Made by a program: the position numbers and the translations under genes
In this document: in pieces, positions 1 to 7,157 of the stretch
Numbering within the stretch: the stretch's first letter is position 1
Layout: every line of letters starts with the position of its first letter
Notes under the pieces: generated by a model
What the model was told of the DNA's origin: nothing
What the model saw: the letters and a program-made list of their open reading frames with translations, nothing else
Databases searched by the model: none
Source of the DNA: an uncultured Eubacterium sp.
Lineage (GTDB): Bacteria; Bacillota; Clostridia; Lachnospirales; Lachnospiraceae
Assembly: GCA_947385775.1 (NCBI GenBank)
Contig: CANDMI010000005.1
Location: 1 to 64,000, forward strand
Direction: 5' to 3'
DNA: 64,000 bases

Positions 1-131
1 TTGTGATACACCCTTTCTTTTTCTAACAGACTGTGTTATAATTTCATCTGTAACCGTTATATTGTTGGTTACGTCGCGAATAGATTTGTTACGGGGACTT
101 ACAAGCGTTATGCTATGCCCCGTATTGATGA

Positions 132-221
132 TTAATTGTCGGTGTTGGCTTCTAACGCTTCTTGCTCGGCTGGATACAAGATGTTATCAACTTTACCGAT
201 GTAACCGTACTCAGTGTACAT
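132..221 (-). CDS. possible 29-residue small ORF
   Basis: An ATG at 221 follows GAGGGTGATGGTC, a fair ribosome binding site, and the frame runs 29 codons (starting MYTEYGYIGK) to a TAA at 132-134. A different minus-strand frame stays open from about 170 to the window edge without an ATG, so the edge may hold part of a larger gene. I do not recognise either product. With so short a frame, chance is a real alternative. Confidence 0.25.
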   Translation of the reverse strand: MYTEYGYIGKVDNILYPAEQEALEANTDN

Positions 222-441
222 GACCATCACCCTCTATTCAATTTTATTTAAGATAAGCAAGGGAAAAAAGTTTGTCAGGCTTGTTCGCCCCTTGCTTTAT
301 CTTATGTACTTATTATACATTATATTTTTGAGTATGTATATGGACAGAACGTACAAATTATACTTTATAATTCCATGTATATTGCACACTATATTTCCAT
401 GTATAATTATGGTATTATATAAATAAAAGGATGGTGTTTTT
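222..441. other. AT-rich gap upstream of the small regulator gene
   Basis: This stretch is very AT-rich. It holds the likely promoter region of the gene at 442, including TATAAT- and TATTAT-like boxes near 400-420, and a pair of direct repeats described separately. A 70-codon open frame across it (214-426) is rich in Tyr, Leu and Ile and has no ribosome binding site, so I take it as spurious. Confidence 0.5.
371..405. repeat. direct repeat TTCCATGTATA x2 (candidate operator)
   Basis: The 11-mer TTCCATGTATA occurs at 371-381 and again at 395-405, a 24-bp period, just upstream of the small HTH-like regulator at 442. The second copy overlaps a TATAAT-like -10 box. Spacing of about two helical turns and the position suggest an autoregulatory operator. 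This is inference from position only. Confidence 0.35.
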
Positions 442-657
442 TTGATAAAATACAAAATAGATGTTATACAAGCATTGAAAAACAAAGGATATAGCACATA
501 CAAAATAAGAAAAGATAAAATATTCAATGAATCACAATTACAACAACTAAGAGACAATAGGCTACTAGCACAAGATGCATTAAATAAAGTATGCGCTTTA
601 TTAGATTGCCAGCCTGGAAACATTCTGGAATATGTGCCAGATCAAGAAAGGGGCTAA
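442..657 (+). CDS. small Cro/CI-type HTH regulator
   Basis: A 71-residue protein from a TTG start at 442, with AAAGG at 426-430 as a weak ribosome binding site. It has the organisation of compact Xre/Cro-type regulators of mobile elements: a basic N-terminal helix, a recognition-helix-like stretch (residues 15-45), then the usual ending 'LNKVCALLDCQPGNILEYVPD', which in this family packs the last helices of the domain. Such proteins bind operators as dimers and often control the adjacent accessory genes. The gene next to it overlaps in transcription order, with only two bases between this stop and the ATG at 659. The family call is good; the target is unknown. Direct repeats upstream could be its own operator. 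Confidence 0.75.
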   Translation: MIKYKIDVIQALKNKGYSTYKIRKDKIFNESQLQQLRDNRLLAQDALNKVCALLDCQPGNILEYVPDQERG

Positions 658-658
658 T

Positions 659-928
659 ATGAAAAATTATTACAGCACAGTGGATGGCATCATACTTACA
701 TTTTCTGATATAGAAGAAAATAATGGCTTTGATGAAATAACGGTGCGCTTTGAACGGCCGGATGGGCATGGTTTTGATTTTGCGGAAGGGAAACTTCCAA
801 ATAATATGTTTTACAAGTGTTCTGGATTTTCTGACGATGAATTGCTGGAGCTTGAAATGTATTTAAAAAACAACAGCTTCTTAATCTGGGAAATCGCAAG
901 GGAAAAAGGAGGCGTTACAGTTGCCTAA
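659..928 (+). CDS. hypothetical acidic protein paired with a DUF4160 gene
   Basis: An 89-residue acidic protein starting at ATG 659. The longer open frame begins at 632 inside the previous gene, but 659 directly follows GAAAGGGGC at the end of the upstream gene and is the better start. I do not recognise a named domain; the sequence alternates short strands and acidic turns and ends with a helix. It overlaps the next gene (a DUF4160 protein) by 8 bp, so the two are translationally linked. DUF4160 proteins commonly sit beside a DUF2442 partner in suspected toxin-antitoxin-like pairs. This product occupies that partner's place, but I cannot show that it is DUF2442. Confidence 0.6.
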   Translation: MKNYYSTVDGIILTFSDIEENNGFDEITVRFERPDGHGFDFAEGKLPNNMFYKCSGFSDDELLELEMYLKNNSFLIWEIAREKGGVTVA

Positions 929-1178
929 GCCATTGCTTGACTTTATAGGTTACGCTTTCTATTTTTGGTCAAATGAAAACGGTGAGCCGATCCATGTCCA
1001 TGTTTCGAAAGGGCATCCAGTAGAGAACGCAACAAAATTTTGGATTAAAAGGGACTCTATAGAATTAGTCCACAACAAAAGCAATATCCCAAACAGCGAC
1101 CTGAAGAAAATCCAAAAATATTTATGGGCTAACAGGGACACTATTATCGCTAGATGGTATCAATACTTTGCTTTGTAA
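921..1178 (+). CDS. DUF4160 family protein
   Basis: An 85-residue protein with the DUF4160 signature: an N-terminal 'GYAFYFWSNENGEPIHVHV' stretch (F-x-W-x-x-E-x-x-x-P-x-H-x-H-V), a central strand with a lysine-rich turn, and a C-terminal helix ending 'IIARWYQYF'. The start is TTG at 921, eight bases after a strong GGAGG (908-912). It overlaps the upstream ORF by 8 bp. Proteins of this family are small, common in mobile and accessory regions, and often listed with suspected toxin-antitoxin modules, but no biochemical role is established to my knowledge. The conserved histidines (residues 26 and 28) could bind metal. Confidence 0.8.
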   Translation: MPKPLLDFIGYAFYFWSNENGEPIHVHVSKGHPVENATKFWIKRDSIELVHNKSNIPNSDLKKIQKYLWANRDTIIARWYQYFAL

Positions 1179-1645
1179 TAAATAAAACCTAGACCTTTTC
1201 ACGCAGTATAAATCTTTTAACCGCATAGCCCCCCATCATCCAACCACATTCAAAAGACTAAACCCCGCGAAGTTTTAGCCTGCGACATTCATATTCCCAT
1301 AGCAATTTCAGCTGAGTAGATTATACACGAGGGCCGCTTGATTTTCAAATGGCTCTTTTAAAATTTCTAAACATAGCGCGGCATAACTATTTTCGTAGAC
1401 AGCATGGGATAGTTCACCCTTTTCGGAAATGGGGTTCTATGGATACGTTAGAATTTTCTTGCCACCCTACCGCCCGTTCAAACATACTACAACAAATATT
1501 TGGTAACTTCGCCTAGGTCATCAAAATATTTCTTTGCACACGAGCAGAAGGCATTATATTTCAATTTTGTAGCCCGCCTGTCCTGCTTCTCTATATCCTG
1601 ACTGGCAGTTTAAAAATGGAGAGGCGCTTGCCTCCCCTTAACTAT
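1179..1645. other. gap with no recognised gene
   Basis: About 470 bp with no convincing gene in either strand. It is AT-rich on the left and becomes mixed towards 1500. A weak inverted repeat (GACTAAAC ... GTTTTAGCC, near 1255-1282) is present. Nothing else was seen. Confidence 0.4.
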
Positions 1646-1837
1646 TCAATCCCAATTAATAGCTTCATGCGGTATAGCGCCGTTTTCCTCCCTGTCTCTC
1701 CGCCCTTCCATAATGGCTATTACTTCGTCTTGCTCTGGCTCTACTTCTGGAATAAACTTTACGACCACTTTGTATAATGTTTCGATGTCTTCTTCTGGAA
1801 CTAATTCTATCAACCCTTTTAACAATTCCTTGCTCAC
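1646..1837 (-). CDS. antitoxin-like protein (partner of broken RelE)
   Basis: A 63-residue acidic protein from GTG 1837, with AGGGGGTGAG just upstream. It has the pattern of short antitoxins that accompany RelE/ParE toxins in Clostridia: an N-terminal helix with 'LPEEDIETLYKVV', an acidic centre and a C-terminal tail ending 'HEAINWD', where the last residues wrap onto the toxin. It lies 12 bp downstream of the RelE-like reading frame at 1850-2086, so it is the likely antitoxin of that pair. The toxin is interrupted by a stop codon, which would leave this antitoxin without an active partner. A ribbon-helix-helix gene upstream (2122-2334) is an alternative antitoxin. Confidence 0.65.
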   Translation of the reverse strand: MSKELLKGLIELVPEEDIETLYKVVVKFIPEVEPEQDEVIAIMEGRRDREENGAIPHEAINWD

Positions 1838-1849
1838 ATTCTCACCCCC

Positions 1850-2086
1850 TTATAACCTCTTATATGCTTGACCTCTTGGTATGATATTATCAATATAAAC
1901 AGAATCCCCTTCAATTGAAAAAAGAACCCTTATATCCCCAACCCTTAAACGATACCCATTTTATACGCCTTGCAATTTTTTGATATCGCCAAATGGAATT
2001 TTTTCAATCGCTTTTTGCAGCCTTTTCTTTGTTGGCTTATCTGCGGAATTAATGTATTTTACCGCTTTCTTGCTGTATTCTATCAT
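1850..2086 (-). pseudogene. RelE/ParE-family toxin with one in-frame stop
   Basis: Reading the minus strand from ATG 2086 gives a RelE-type toxin of 78 positions: N-terminal helix 'MIEYSKKAVKYINSADKPTK', then 'IPFGDIKKLQGV', a TAA at 1961-1963, and in the same frame 'NGYRLRVGDIRVLFSIEGD' and 'VYIDNIIPRGQAYKRL'. The parts on both sides of the stop fit the family pattern (K-L-x-G-x-x-N-x-Y-R-L-R-V-G-D-x-R-V), so one base change explains the break. RelE toxins cleave mRNA at the ribosome. The truncated 41-residue product lacks the catalytic sheet and should be inactive. It stands between an RHH gene and the antitoxin-like gene in one direction. Confidence 0.8.
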
Positions 2087-2121
2087 GCTTCGTCCGCTCC
2101 CATTCCAATTGCTTGACATTG

Positions 2122-2334
2122 CTAAGTTTTACCTTCGTTATCTCTTTCTATTTTTTCCGCTATCGCTTGTTTGATGTAGCCGCCTAACGTCATATTATTT
2201 TTTTTTGCAATCCCTTTCAACTTTTCCTTATATTCCGGTGTAACATCTAACGGGATTCTACTATAATTTTCTTTTTGCCATTTAATGGATGCTTTTCTAT
2301 GGGCAGCCGTCGTTTTATATTCTTTTTCATTCAT
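2122..2334 (-). CDS. ribbon-helix-helix (Arc/MetJ-type) DNA-binding protein
   Basis: A 70-residue basic protein from ATG 2334 with a strong AGGAGGAGC site upstream. After a lysine-rich N-terminal tail it has the RHH layout: a strand 'YSRIPLDVT', helix 1 'PEYKEKLKGIAKKNN' and helix 2 'MTLGGYIKQAIAEKIERDN'. Proteins of this type bind DNA as dimers and are common as antitoxins or plasmid/ICE regulators. It is the first gene of a minus-strand group followed, 35 bp later, by a broken RelE toxin and a small antitoxin-like protein. It could therefore be the repressor of that toxin-antitoxin module. Confidence 0.75.
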   Translation of the reverse strand: MNEKEYKTTAAHRKASIKWQKENYSRIPLDVTPEYKEKLKGIAKKNNMTLGGYIKQAIAEKIERDNEGKT

Positions 2335-2486
2335 TTAGAAGCTCCTCCTTTCTACATGCCAAAAGCATTATAACATAAATTATAATAAATAACAATGTAC
2401 ATTTATGTATTTTGCCCATTGATATATAATTTTCTTACAAAGTCAAACAAGGAATTTATACAACAAATTTAGTGGAGGGATAACAT

Positions 2487-2855
2487 ATGAATAAAAAATA
2501 TTTTGAGAACGTAAACACATTAGAAGAATTATTAAAACACCACCACCCTGACAACGGCGGCAATGTGTCGGATATGCAGGAAATCAACGCTGAATACGAT
2601 AAGCTGTTTAAAGTATTGAAAGAACATCATAACAACGCTAAACAGGGCGATATAGGCTATGCCGATTCAGAGTACAGCAAGAATATGTACGACTGTGAGA
2701 ATGACAAGGCGTTGCGTGACATATTGAACAAGATCATTCATTTTACTGGCATAGACATAAAGTTAGTTGGACAATGGGTAAGGATGTCTGGCAATACATA
2801 CGCTTACAAGAAGGAGTTGAAAGGGATTGGGTTTAGGTGGGCGAGCCTAAAATAA
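2487..2855 (+). CDS. J-domain-like protein, C-terminally truncated
   Basis: A 122-residue protein from ATG 2487 with GGAGGG upstream. Residues 1-50 resemble a short J domain, including the HPD motif in 'HHHPDNGG' and 'MQEINAEYDKLFKVLKE'; J domains recruit Hsp70. This architecture (J domain, linker, then a small domain starting 'GQWVRMSGNTYAYKKELKGIGFRWAS') is frequent in mobile elements of Firmicutes, where the last part normally continues past 'RWA' with a Lys/Trp-rich segment. Here the frame stops two residues later, exactly where an inverted repeat begins (2852), so the end seems cut off. I rate the family call as good and the present function as doubtful. Confidence 0.7.
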   Translation: MNKKYFENVNTLEELLKHHHPDNGGNVSDMQEINAEYDKLFKVLKEHHNNAKQGDIGYADSEYSKNMYDCENDKALRDILNKIIHFTGIDIKLVGQWVRMSGNTYAYKKELKGIGFRWASLK

Positions 2856-2893
2856 GCATACATGCCTGTAACCTGACAAACATATATGCTTAT
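2852..2893. repeat. hairpin repeat ATAAGCATA...TATGCTTAT, copy 1
   Basis: Inverted arms ATAAGCATACATG (2852-2864) and CATATATGCTTAT (2881-2893) match at 12 of 13 positions with a 16-nt loop. A related copy is at 4355-4396, and the sequence after the right arm (ATGTC) is shared as well. It overlaps the stop codon of the truncated J-domain gene. Confidence 0.6.
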
Positions 2894-3095
2894 GGTAATG
2901 TCTAAATTATTTATAGATATGCGCTATGCCAATATTAAACCTAATACATATTAAGGCCCTTCATTTTTTATTTTTGGTGTACAATTGGTGTAAATATCTT
3001 TTTCCTGATGCTGGAAACAGCGGTAATTAAAGCTTTTTTACAAATAAGGCTTTCACCCTGCCCTGAAGATTTTATGCGGTTGCTTTCGTTATTAT
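2894..3095. other. gap with a GGTGTA direct repeat
   Basis: No gene is seen here. GGTGTA occurs at 2976-2981 and 2987-2992 (period 11). Paired short repeats of this kind are found at recombinase core sites, and the DNA to the left is the AT-rich accessory block, so this could mark the end of an integrated element. No integrase gene is in the window and the idea is weak. Confidence 0.25.
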
Positions 3096-3129
3096 AACCC
3101 ATTGTATGCGGTTATGCAAGTGGGTTTTT
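3096..3129 (+). terminator. probable rho-independent terminator
   Basis: AACCCA (3096-3101) pairs with TGGGTT (3121-3126) through an imperfect inner stem TTGTAT/ATGCAA and is followed by a T run. It would end transcription from the left. Confidence 0.4.
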
Positions 3130-3143
3130 GCGGGTTTTAGTCC

Positions 3144-3172
3144 GAACTGTTACAGTTCAGCCCGCGCCATTC
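3144..3172. repeat. GAACTGTTAC repeat fragment
   Basis: Contains GAACTGTTACAGTTC (3144-3158), nearly a perfect palindrome, followed by AGCCCGCGCCATTC. The reverse complement of this run recurs at 4287-4310 (GAATGGTGCGGGCTGAACTG...), so the two ends form an inverted repeat around a 1.1-kb segment. The motif belongs to the family of GTTACAG-bounded hairpins noted at other intergenic sites. Confidence 0.6.
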
Positions 3173-3295
3173 GCAATGACCGCCAATAAAAAACTTAGCT
3201 CCTTGATAATCGAATAAAGCTTTACACCTTTTACATAATCTGCTATGATTAAGACATAGCGATCATTACGGATCATAAGAAAGTAAAGTGATTAT

Positions 3296-3478
3296 ATGTC
3301 AGATAAAGAATTGATGCAAAAAAATATCGAAGAATTTGAAAGACTGCAAGATTATATGATATCATGTGATAAAGATTCTGAAGCGTACAAAAAGATGAAG
3401 AAGCGTTATATCGCATTAAAAATAATACTGACTTCATCCGGCATTAATCTCACAGAATTGGACATAATTAAAGAATAA
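3296..3478 (+). CDS. small helical hypothetical protein
   Basis: A 60-residue, mostly helical, charged protein from ATG 3296. Upstream bases (AGAAAGTAAAGTG) give only a weak ribosome binding site. The sequence has heptad-like spacing ('EEFERLQDYM', 'AYKKMKKRYIALKIIL') and an acidic N-terminus, typical of small accessory proteins of phage or conjugative elements. No family was recognised. It sits between a GTTACAG repeat and an IS256 scar, and codon use is like the AT-rich neighbours. It could be a chance frame, but the sequence composition looks protein-like. Confidence 0.5.
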   Translation: MSDKELMQKNIEEFERLQDYMISCDKDSEAYKKMKKRYIALKIILTSSGINLTELDIIKE

Positions 3479-3596
3479 TCACGGAATAACAGTAGCGCCC
3501 AACGAACCCAAAGATGTAAAATCTTATTAAAATCAGCGAGCATGAGAGGGGGGGGCGCAATCGGTCCCATATGGAGCGGCTGTTCCAATTATAGAA

Positions 3597-3757
3597 GTCA
3601 GTCTGAAAGTGATGTATACGACTAACGCAATCGAAACAGCCAACCCCAGTTTCCGGAAAGTAACAAAGAAAGGCTCTATCCCACATGAATACGCAGTCAG
3701 AAAAGCTCTTTATCGAATTGTAGAATTGTACAAAACATGAAATGACCGCCACTAAAA
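3597..3757 (+). pseudogene. IS256-family transposase C-terminal remnant
   Basis: Frame +3597 reads 'VSLKVMYTTNAIETANPSFR' and then 'KVTKKGSIPHEYAVRKALYR', 'IVELYKT', TGA (3738-3740), 'NDRH', TAA. This matches the well-known C-terminal block of Mutator/IS256 transposases (IRKVIYTTNAIESxNSxxRKxTKxxG ... LYKKWNxR); the TGA falls on the conserved Trp position. The N-terminal domain, the DDE residues and inverted ends are missing, so this is a dead scar. A similar AATGACCGCCA-TAAAA run occurs at 3174-3187, which may come from another copy. Confidence 0.8.
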
Positions 3758-3858
3758 CTTGCACATTGAACTTAACAAACCCAACACAAAGAAAACCTGC
3801 CAAAAGCAGGTTATTTCATTGCCTAAATTAAAACGCTCCAGCAAAAGACCTCCGCCCC

Positions 3859-4050
3859 TTACGCCTTAAGATCGATATTGCTCCCAATATGCGGCGCCAC
3901 GGAGCGCTCCATCGCGGCGCTATCCAGCATATCGATCATGCCTTTTCCCAATGTCTCGTTTAACTCCATCACATTGCTTAGCATTGCCACGCTAAAATCA
4001 CTTTGCGTTTTTGTCTGCGCCAGCGCGATCGATAATCCCGCTATATCCAT
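3859..4050 (-). CDS. YjfB family putative motility protein
   Basis: A 63-residue protein with the YjfB pattern: N-terminal 'MDIAGLSIALAQTKTQSDFSVAMLSNVM', a middle helix with 'GMIDMLDSAAMERSV', and the conserved ending 'APHIGSNIDLKA' (family: NPHLGxNIDIxL). AAAGGTG lies a suitable distance before ATG 4050. Members are annotated as putative motility proteins because they occur in flagellated Firmicutes and in some cases lie in the sigma-D regulon; no mechanism is known. It is a single gene here, but two chemoreceptor-like genes in the window make a motile host likely. Confidence 0.85.
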   Translation of the reverse strand: MDIAGLSIALAQTKTQSDFSVAMLSNVMELNETLGKGMIDMLDSAAMERSVAPHIGSNIDLKA

Positions 4051-4164
4051 ACGTTACACCTTTCACCTTTCTAAATGACCCTACTGACTGCGCTTACAGA
4101 TAGTATAAACCCAATATTTGATTTTTGCAACTTTTTATTTAAATGGAATTTGATAAGAAATATC

Positions 4165-4310
4165 AGTTCAGCCGTCGGCTGTAAGATGGGCGAATCATGC
4201 TTGCATGAATGAGCGCGTCTCACAGTCGATGAGCGGAGCGCACGTTTATGAAAAAAGCAGCGGGAAAGCGCCGCAGGCGCCTCCTCGAATGGTGCGGGCT
4301 GAACTGTTAC
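4165..4310. repeat. structured intergenic repeat bounded by AGTTCAGCC / GGCTGAACT
   Basis: AGTTCAGCC (4165-4173) and GGCTGAACT (4298-4306) are perfect inverted ends, and the right end continues GTTAC. Inside are perfect small hairpins TCATGC-TT-GCATGA (4194-4207) and GCGCC-GCA-GGCGC (4268-4280). The right end repeats, in inverse, the run at 3150-3172. It fills most of the gap 4079-4502. No gene was seen in it. Confidence 0.6.
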
Positions 4311-4354
4311 GATAAGGAATAGGAATGAAACGGGACCGATCTTACTCCATTTTT

Positions 4355-4396
4355 ATAAGCATATACGCCCGCCCCCAACAAGCATATATGCTTATA
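4355..4396. repeat. hairpin repeat ATAAGCATA...TATGCTTAT, copy 2
   Basis: Arms TATAAGCATATACG (4355-4368) and the palindrome AAGCATATATGCTT (4380-4393) plus ATA can fold as at 2852-2893. The trailing sequence CATATATGCTTATnnnAATGTC is shared between the two copies, showing common origin rather than chance. Confidence 0.55.
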
Positions 4397-4502
4397 TCAA
4401 TGTCAAAATCCAATAAACCGTTCTATACTTATGCTATCACGACCGCAACTCCAGTATATTTTCGATCCTGCCATAAAAGAGCCATAATTCCGCGCGGGTT
4501 TC

Positions 4503-6197
4503 TTACTCTACAAGCGCCGCTTTATCCTGCACCAGTTCAGTCATCATCTGCTGCGCGTCATCCATACCGGATTTCTCCAAATCTGAGATCATCTTGTCGT
4601 AAACTCCGTCAAACTCGCCCTCTTTGGCCATCACCGCGCTTACCAGGGAAGGCTGCGCAATCTCGTCCAGCTTTGTAATGATATCCGTTAATTCCTGCGG
4701 CTCCGCCATTGCCCAGATCGGGGAAAACGCCGGGACTTCAAACTCATCCTGCTGCGGGAACACGTCTAACAGTAAGTCTACGCCCCATGCTTTGCAGGCC
4801 GCTTTTTGCTCCTCATTGTATTCCGCGATCACGGAATCCCTGCTCGCTGTTGTATAAGTATTTCCGGTAGAATCTTCCACGCCTACGCCATAGCGCGGGA
4901 ATGGATATCCATGGAAGCCTACGCCCGTGGTTTTCTGATAGTTTTTATCGTTTTTCGACGCGTCGATTTCACTCTGCTCCCGGTAACGCTTACCGTTTTC
5001 GTCCACCTTGTAGTTTGTCCCTTCGATGCCCCAGTTCACAAGAACCTGGCCTTCATCGGAGCAAATATAGTCCAAAAACTTAATTGCCGCTTCCGGGTTT
5101 TCGCAGCTTGTAGTAATCCCAACGCCCTGACCGGTCGCAAGGCCCTGGTACATTAAAGTCGGGACTTTGATATCCTTATCCGCCGCCAGTGGAATCCCGC
5201 AATAGGTTTTTCCAAGCTTGTTATCCTGCTTTAAGATTTTTTCTCCGTCCTGATAGTCCCAAAGCGTATCCAATAGCGCAACTACGCGGCCGGAAGAGAT
5301 CTTTGCAATATAATCGTCGTGTGTCTGGGTTGCAAATTCCGGGTCTAACAGCCCCTCATTATACAGCTTGTTCAGCCATTTGAAATATTCACGCAGCTTA
5401 TCGGATGTAAATTTGTAGGTCGCATTATAATTTTCATCCACCAGCCACTGTCCATTATCCGGCGCGCCTGCCGCGATATATCCGGCCGGGTTGCCCAGCG
5501 TGATCATCCAGTGCCAGTCAGACGCGGACAGGGACAATCCGATGGTGTCCATGCCGTCTTCGGTCTTTGGATGGGCCGCAACGTAATCCTTTAACATCTG
5601 CTCGAACTCGTCTAAGGATTCCGGAATTTTATAATCGTTTTCCTTTAAGAAATCAAACTGCACCTGGGCCGTCCCGGAATCCTCGTATTTCGTACCGCCT
5701 TTTTCATAGGAGGACAATTGGTAAATCGAAGGGTCATCCTGGGAATGTTTTAGCTTATCCATCTCGTCGCCGTACATCTTTTTAATATTCGGGCCGTATT
5801 TTTCGATCAAATCCGTCATGTCGATCAACACCCCGGCATCGATCAGGCTGCTGGCGTCGCCCTTTGCGTAAATCATATCCGGAAATTTTTGTTCCGCGAT
5901 CATAAGGGCTACCTTTTCCTTATCTTCCCCTACCGGATGGTCTACTTCCAGCTTTACGCCTGTTTTTTCCGTCAATGCCTTTGCCACCGGATCTGTCCAA
6001 GGGTCGTCCTCCTGTAAATCCGCATTGTAAAACGTCAGCGTCGTTACTTCACCGCTTTGGGAATCATCCCCGCCTTCTGTGCCGGACTCCTGCTTTGTCC
6101 CTTTGTCATCGGATTTTTCCTTGCCTCCGCAGCCCGCCATCATTCCCGTTGCCATCGTAACGGCAAGCAGCAGCGCGCCTAATTTTTTTAACTTCAT
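4503..6197 (-). CDS. sugar ABC transporter substrate-binding lipoprotein (LplA-type)
   Basis: A 564-residue lipoprotein: signal peptide 'KLGALLLAVTMATGMMAGC' with Cys23 as the lipid-bearing residue, then a Glu/Ser/Gly-rich linker and a family-1-like solute-binding fold. 'TLTFYNADLQEDDPW', 'FPDMIYAKGDASSLIDAGVL' and 'YQGLATGQGVGITTSCENPEAAIKFLDYICSDEGQ' are typical of the large LplA/YtcQ binding proteins that pair with LplB/LplC permeases for oligosaccharides or polysaccharide fragments. It ends the minus-strand group GH94 phosphorylase, permease, permease, binding protein; a good AAGGAG site precedes ATG 6197. Cellobiose or cello-oligosaccharide is the natural guess for the ligand, from the phosphorylase; this is inference. 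No ATPase gene is present, which is normal because MsmX-type shared ATPases serve these systems. Confidence 0.9.
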   Translation of the reverse strand: MKLKKLGALLLAVTMATGMMAGCGGKEKSDDKGTKQESGTEGGDDSQSGEVTTLTFYNADLQEDDPWTDPVAKALTEKTGVKLEVDHPVGEDKEKVALMIAEQKFPDMIYAKGDASSLIDAGVLIDMTDLIEKYGPNIKKMYGDEMDKLKHSQDDPSIYQLSSYEKGGTKYEDSGTAQVQFDFLKENDYKIPESLDEFEQMLKDYVAAHPKTEDGMDTIGLSLSASDWHWMITLGNPAGYIAAGAPDNGQWLVDENYNATYKFTSDKLREYFKWLNKLYNEGLLDPEFATQTHDDYIAKISSGRVVALLDTLWDYQDGEKILKQDNKLGKTYCGIPLAADKDIKVPTLMYQGLATGQGVGITTSCENPEAAIKFLDYICSDEGQVLVNWGIEGTNYKVDENGKRYREQSEIDASKNDKNYQKTTGVGFHGYPFPRYGVGVEDSTGNTYTTASRDSVIAEYNEEQKAACKAWGVDLLLDVFPQQDEFEVPAFSPIWAMAEPQELTDIITKLDEIAQPSLVSAVMAKEGEFDGVYDKMISDLEKSGMDDAQQMMTELVQDKAALVE

Positions 6198-6253
6198 AAA
6201 TGTTCTCCTTTCTTACTTTACAATCTATAAATGACATTTCCTTTGGTTTTTCC

Positions 6254-7141
6254 TTAATCTTTTACCGCGCCAAGCGTCATGCCGCCCACAAAATATTTTT
6301 GCAGGAATGGATACACAACCAAAATCGGCACCGTAGCGACGATCGTGATCGCCATACGCACAGACATCGGGGATACCGCGTTTTTAACCTGGGAGGATAC
6401 CGAATGCGGGTCGATTTGGATCGTGGCCTGCTCCATAATTTCGTACAGCACGTATTGCAGCGTTGGAAGCTCCCTCGCATAAAGGTAGGTATCCATAAAG
6501 GAATTCCACTGGCCCACCGCCACAAACAACGCCACCGTCGCAAGGGACGGGGTGCAAAGCGGAAGGATGACCTTGCGCCAGATGGTAAAATCGTTTGCCC
6601 CATCCAGCTTCGCGGCCTCCTGTAACGCGTCCGGCAGCCCGTCGATGTAAGAGCGCATCAGTATGACGTTGTATACCCAGATCAAACCGGGAATTATATA
6701 AACCCAAAAGCTGTTGCTAAGCTTCAGCGTCCTTGTGATCAGCAGGTAATCCGGGATCATGCCGCCGCTTACATACATCGTGATGACGAATAATACGGTA
6801 AAAATTTTGTTAAAATAAAAATCTTTGCGGCTTAAGACATACGCCAGCATGGAAGTGCAGATCACGCCAAACACCGCGCCTACTACCGTCTTTAGCACGG
6901 ACATCATAAACGCTTCCCCCAGGTCATTTTCCCGGAATATGTACGTATAGTTGCTTAATGTAAATTTCCTTGGAATAATGAAATTTACATTACGCATCGT
7001 GTCCATGGAATCGTTTAATGAAATTGCCAGCACGTTCAAAAACGGATACACCGTAATTACGATCAGGAACAGGCAGAACACTACCAGCACATAGTCAAAG
7101 GCTTTCGCGCTGTTTGACGTTTTTAATTCTTTGCTTTTCAT
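6254..7141 (-). CDS. carbohydrate ABC transporter permease (LplC/YtcP-type)
   Basis: A 295-residue inner-membrane permease of the MalG-like class with six predicted membrane segments. The EAA loop that docks the ATPase is visible as 'DALQEAAKLDGANDFTIWRKVILPL'. A longer frame starts at TTG 7165, but GGAGGGGG lies nine bases before ATG 7141 and overlaps the end of the upstream permease gene, so 7141 is chosen. It works with the LplB-type permease next to it as a heterodimer to carry sugar delivered by the binding lipoprotein. The C-terminal 'VYPFLQKYFVGGMTLGAVKD' is the standard ending of this family. Confidence 0.92.
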   Translation of the reverse strand: MKSKELKTSNSAKAFDYVLVVFCLFLIVITVYPFLNVLAISLNDSMDTMRNVNFIIPRKFTLSNYTYIFRENDLGEAFMMSVLKTVVGAVFGVICTSMLAYVLSRKDFYFNKIFTVLFVITMYVSGGMIPDYLLITRTLKLSNSFWVYIIPGLIWVYNVILMRSYIDGLPDALQEAAKLDGANDFTIWRKVILPLCTPSLATVALFVAVGQWNSFMDTYLYARELPTLQYVLYEIMEQATIQIDPHSVSSQVKNAVSPMSVRMAITIVATVPILVVYPFLQKYFVGGMTLGAVKD

Positions 7142-7157
7142 CTGATCTAACCCCCTC

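Noticed and set aside
214-426. 70-codon open frame on the plus strand
   Set aside because: It is a low-complexity, Tyr/Leu/Ile-rich frame in AT-rich DNA without a ribosome binding site, and it covers the promoter region of the next gene.
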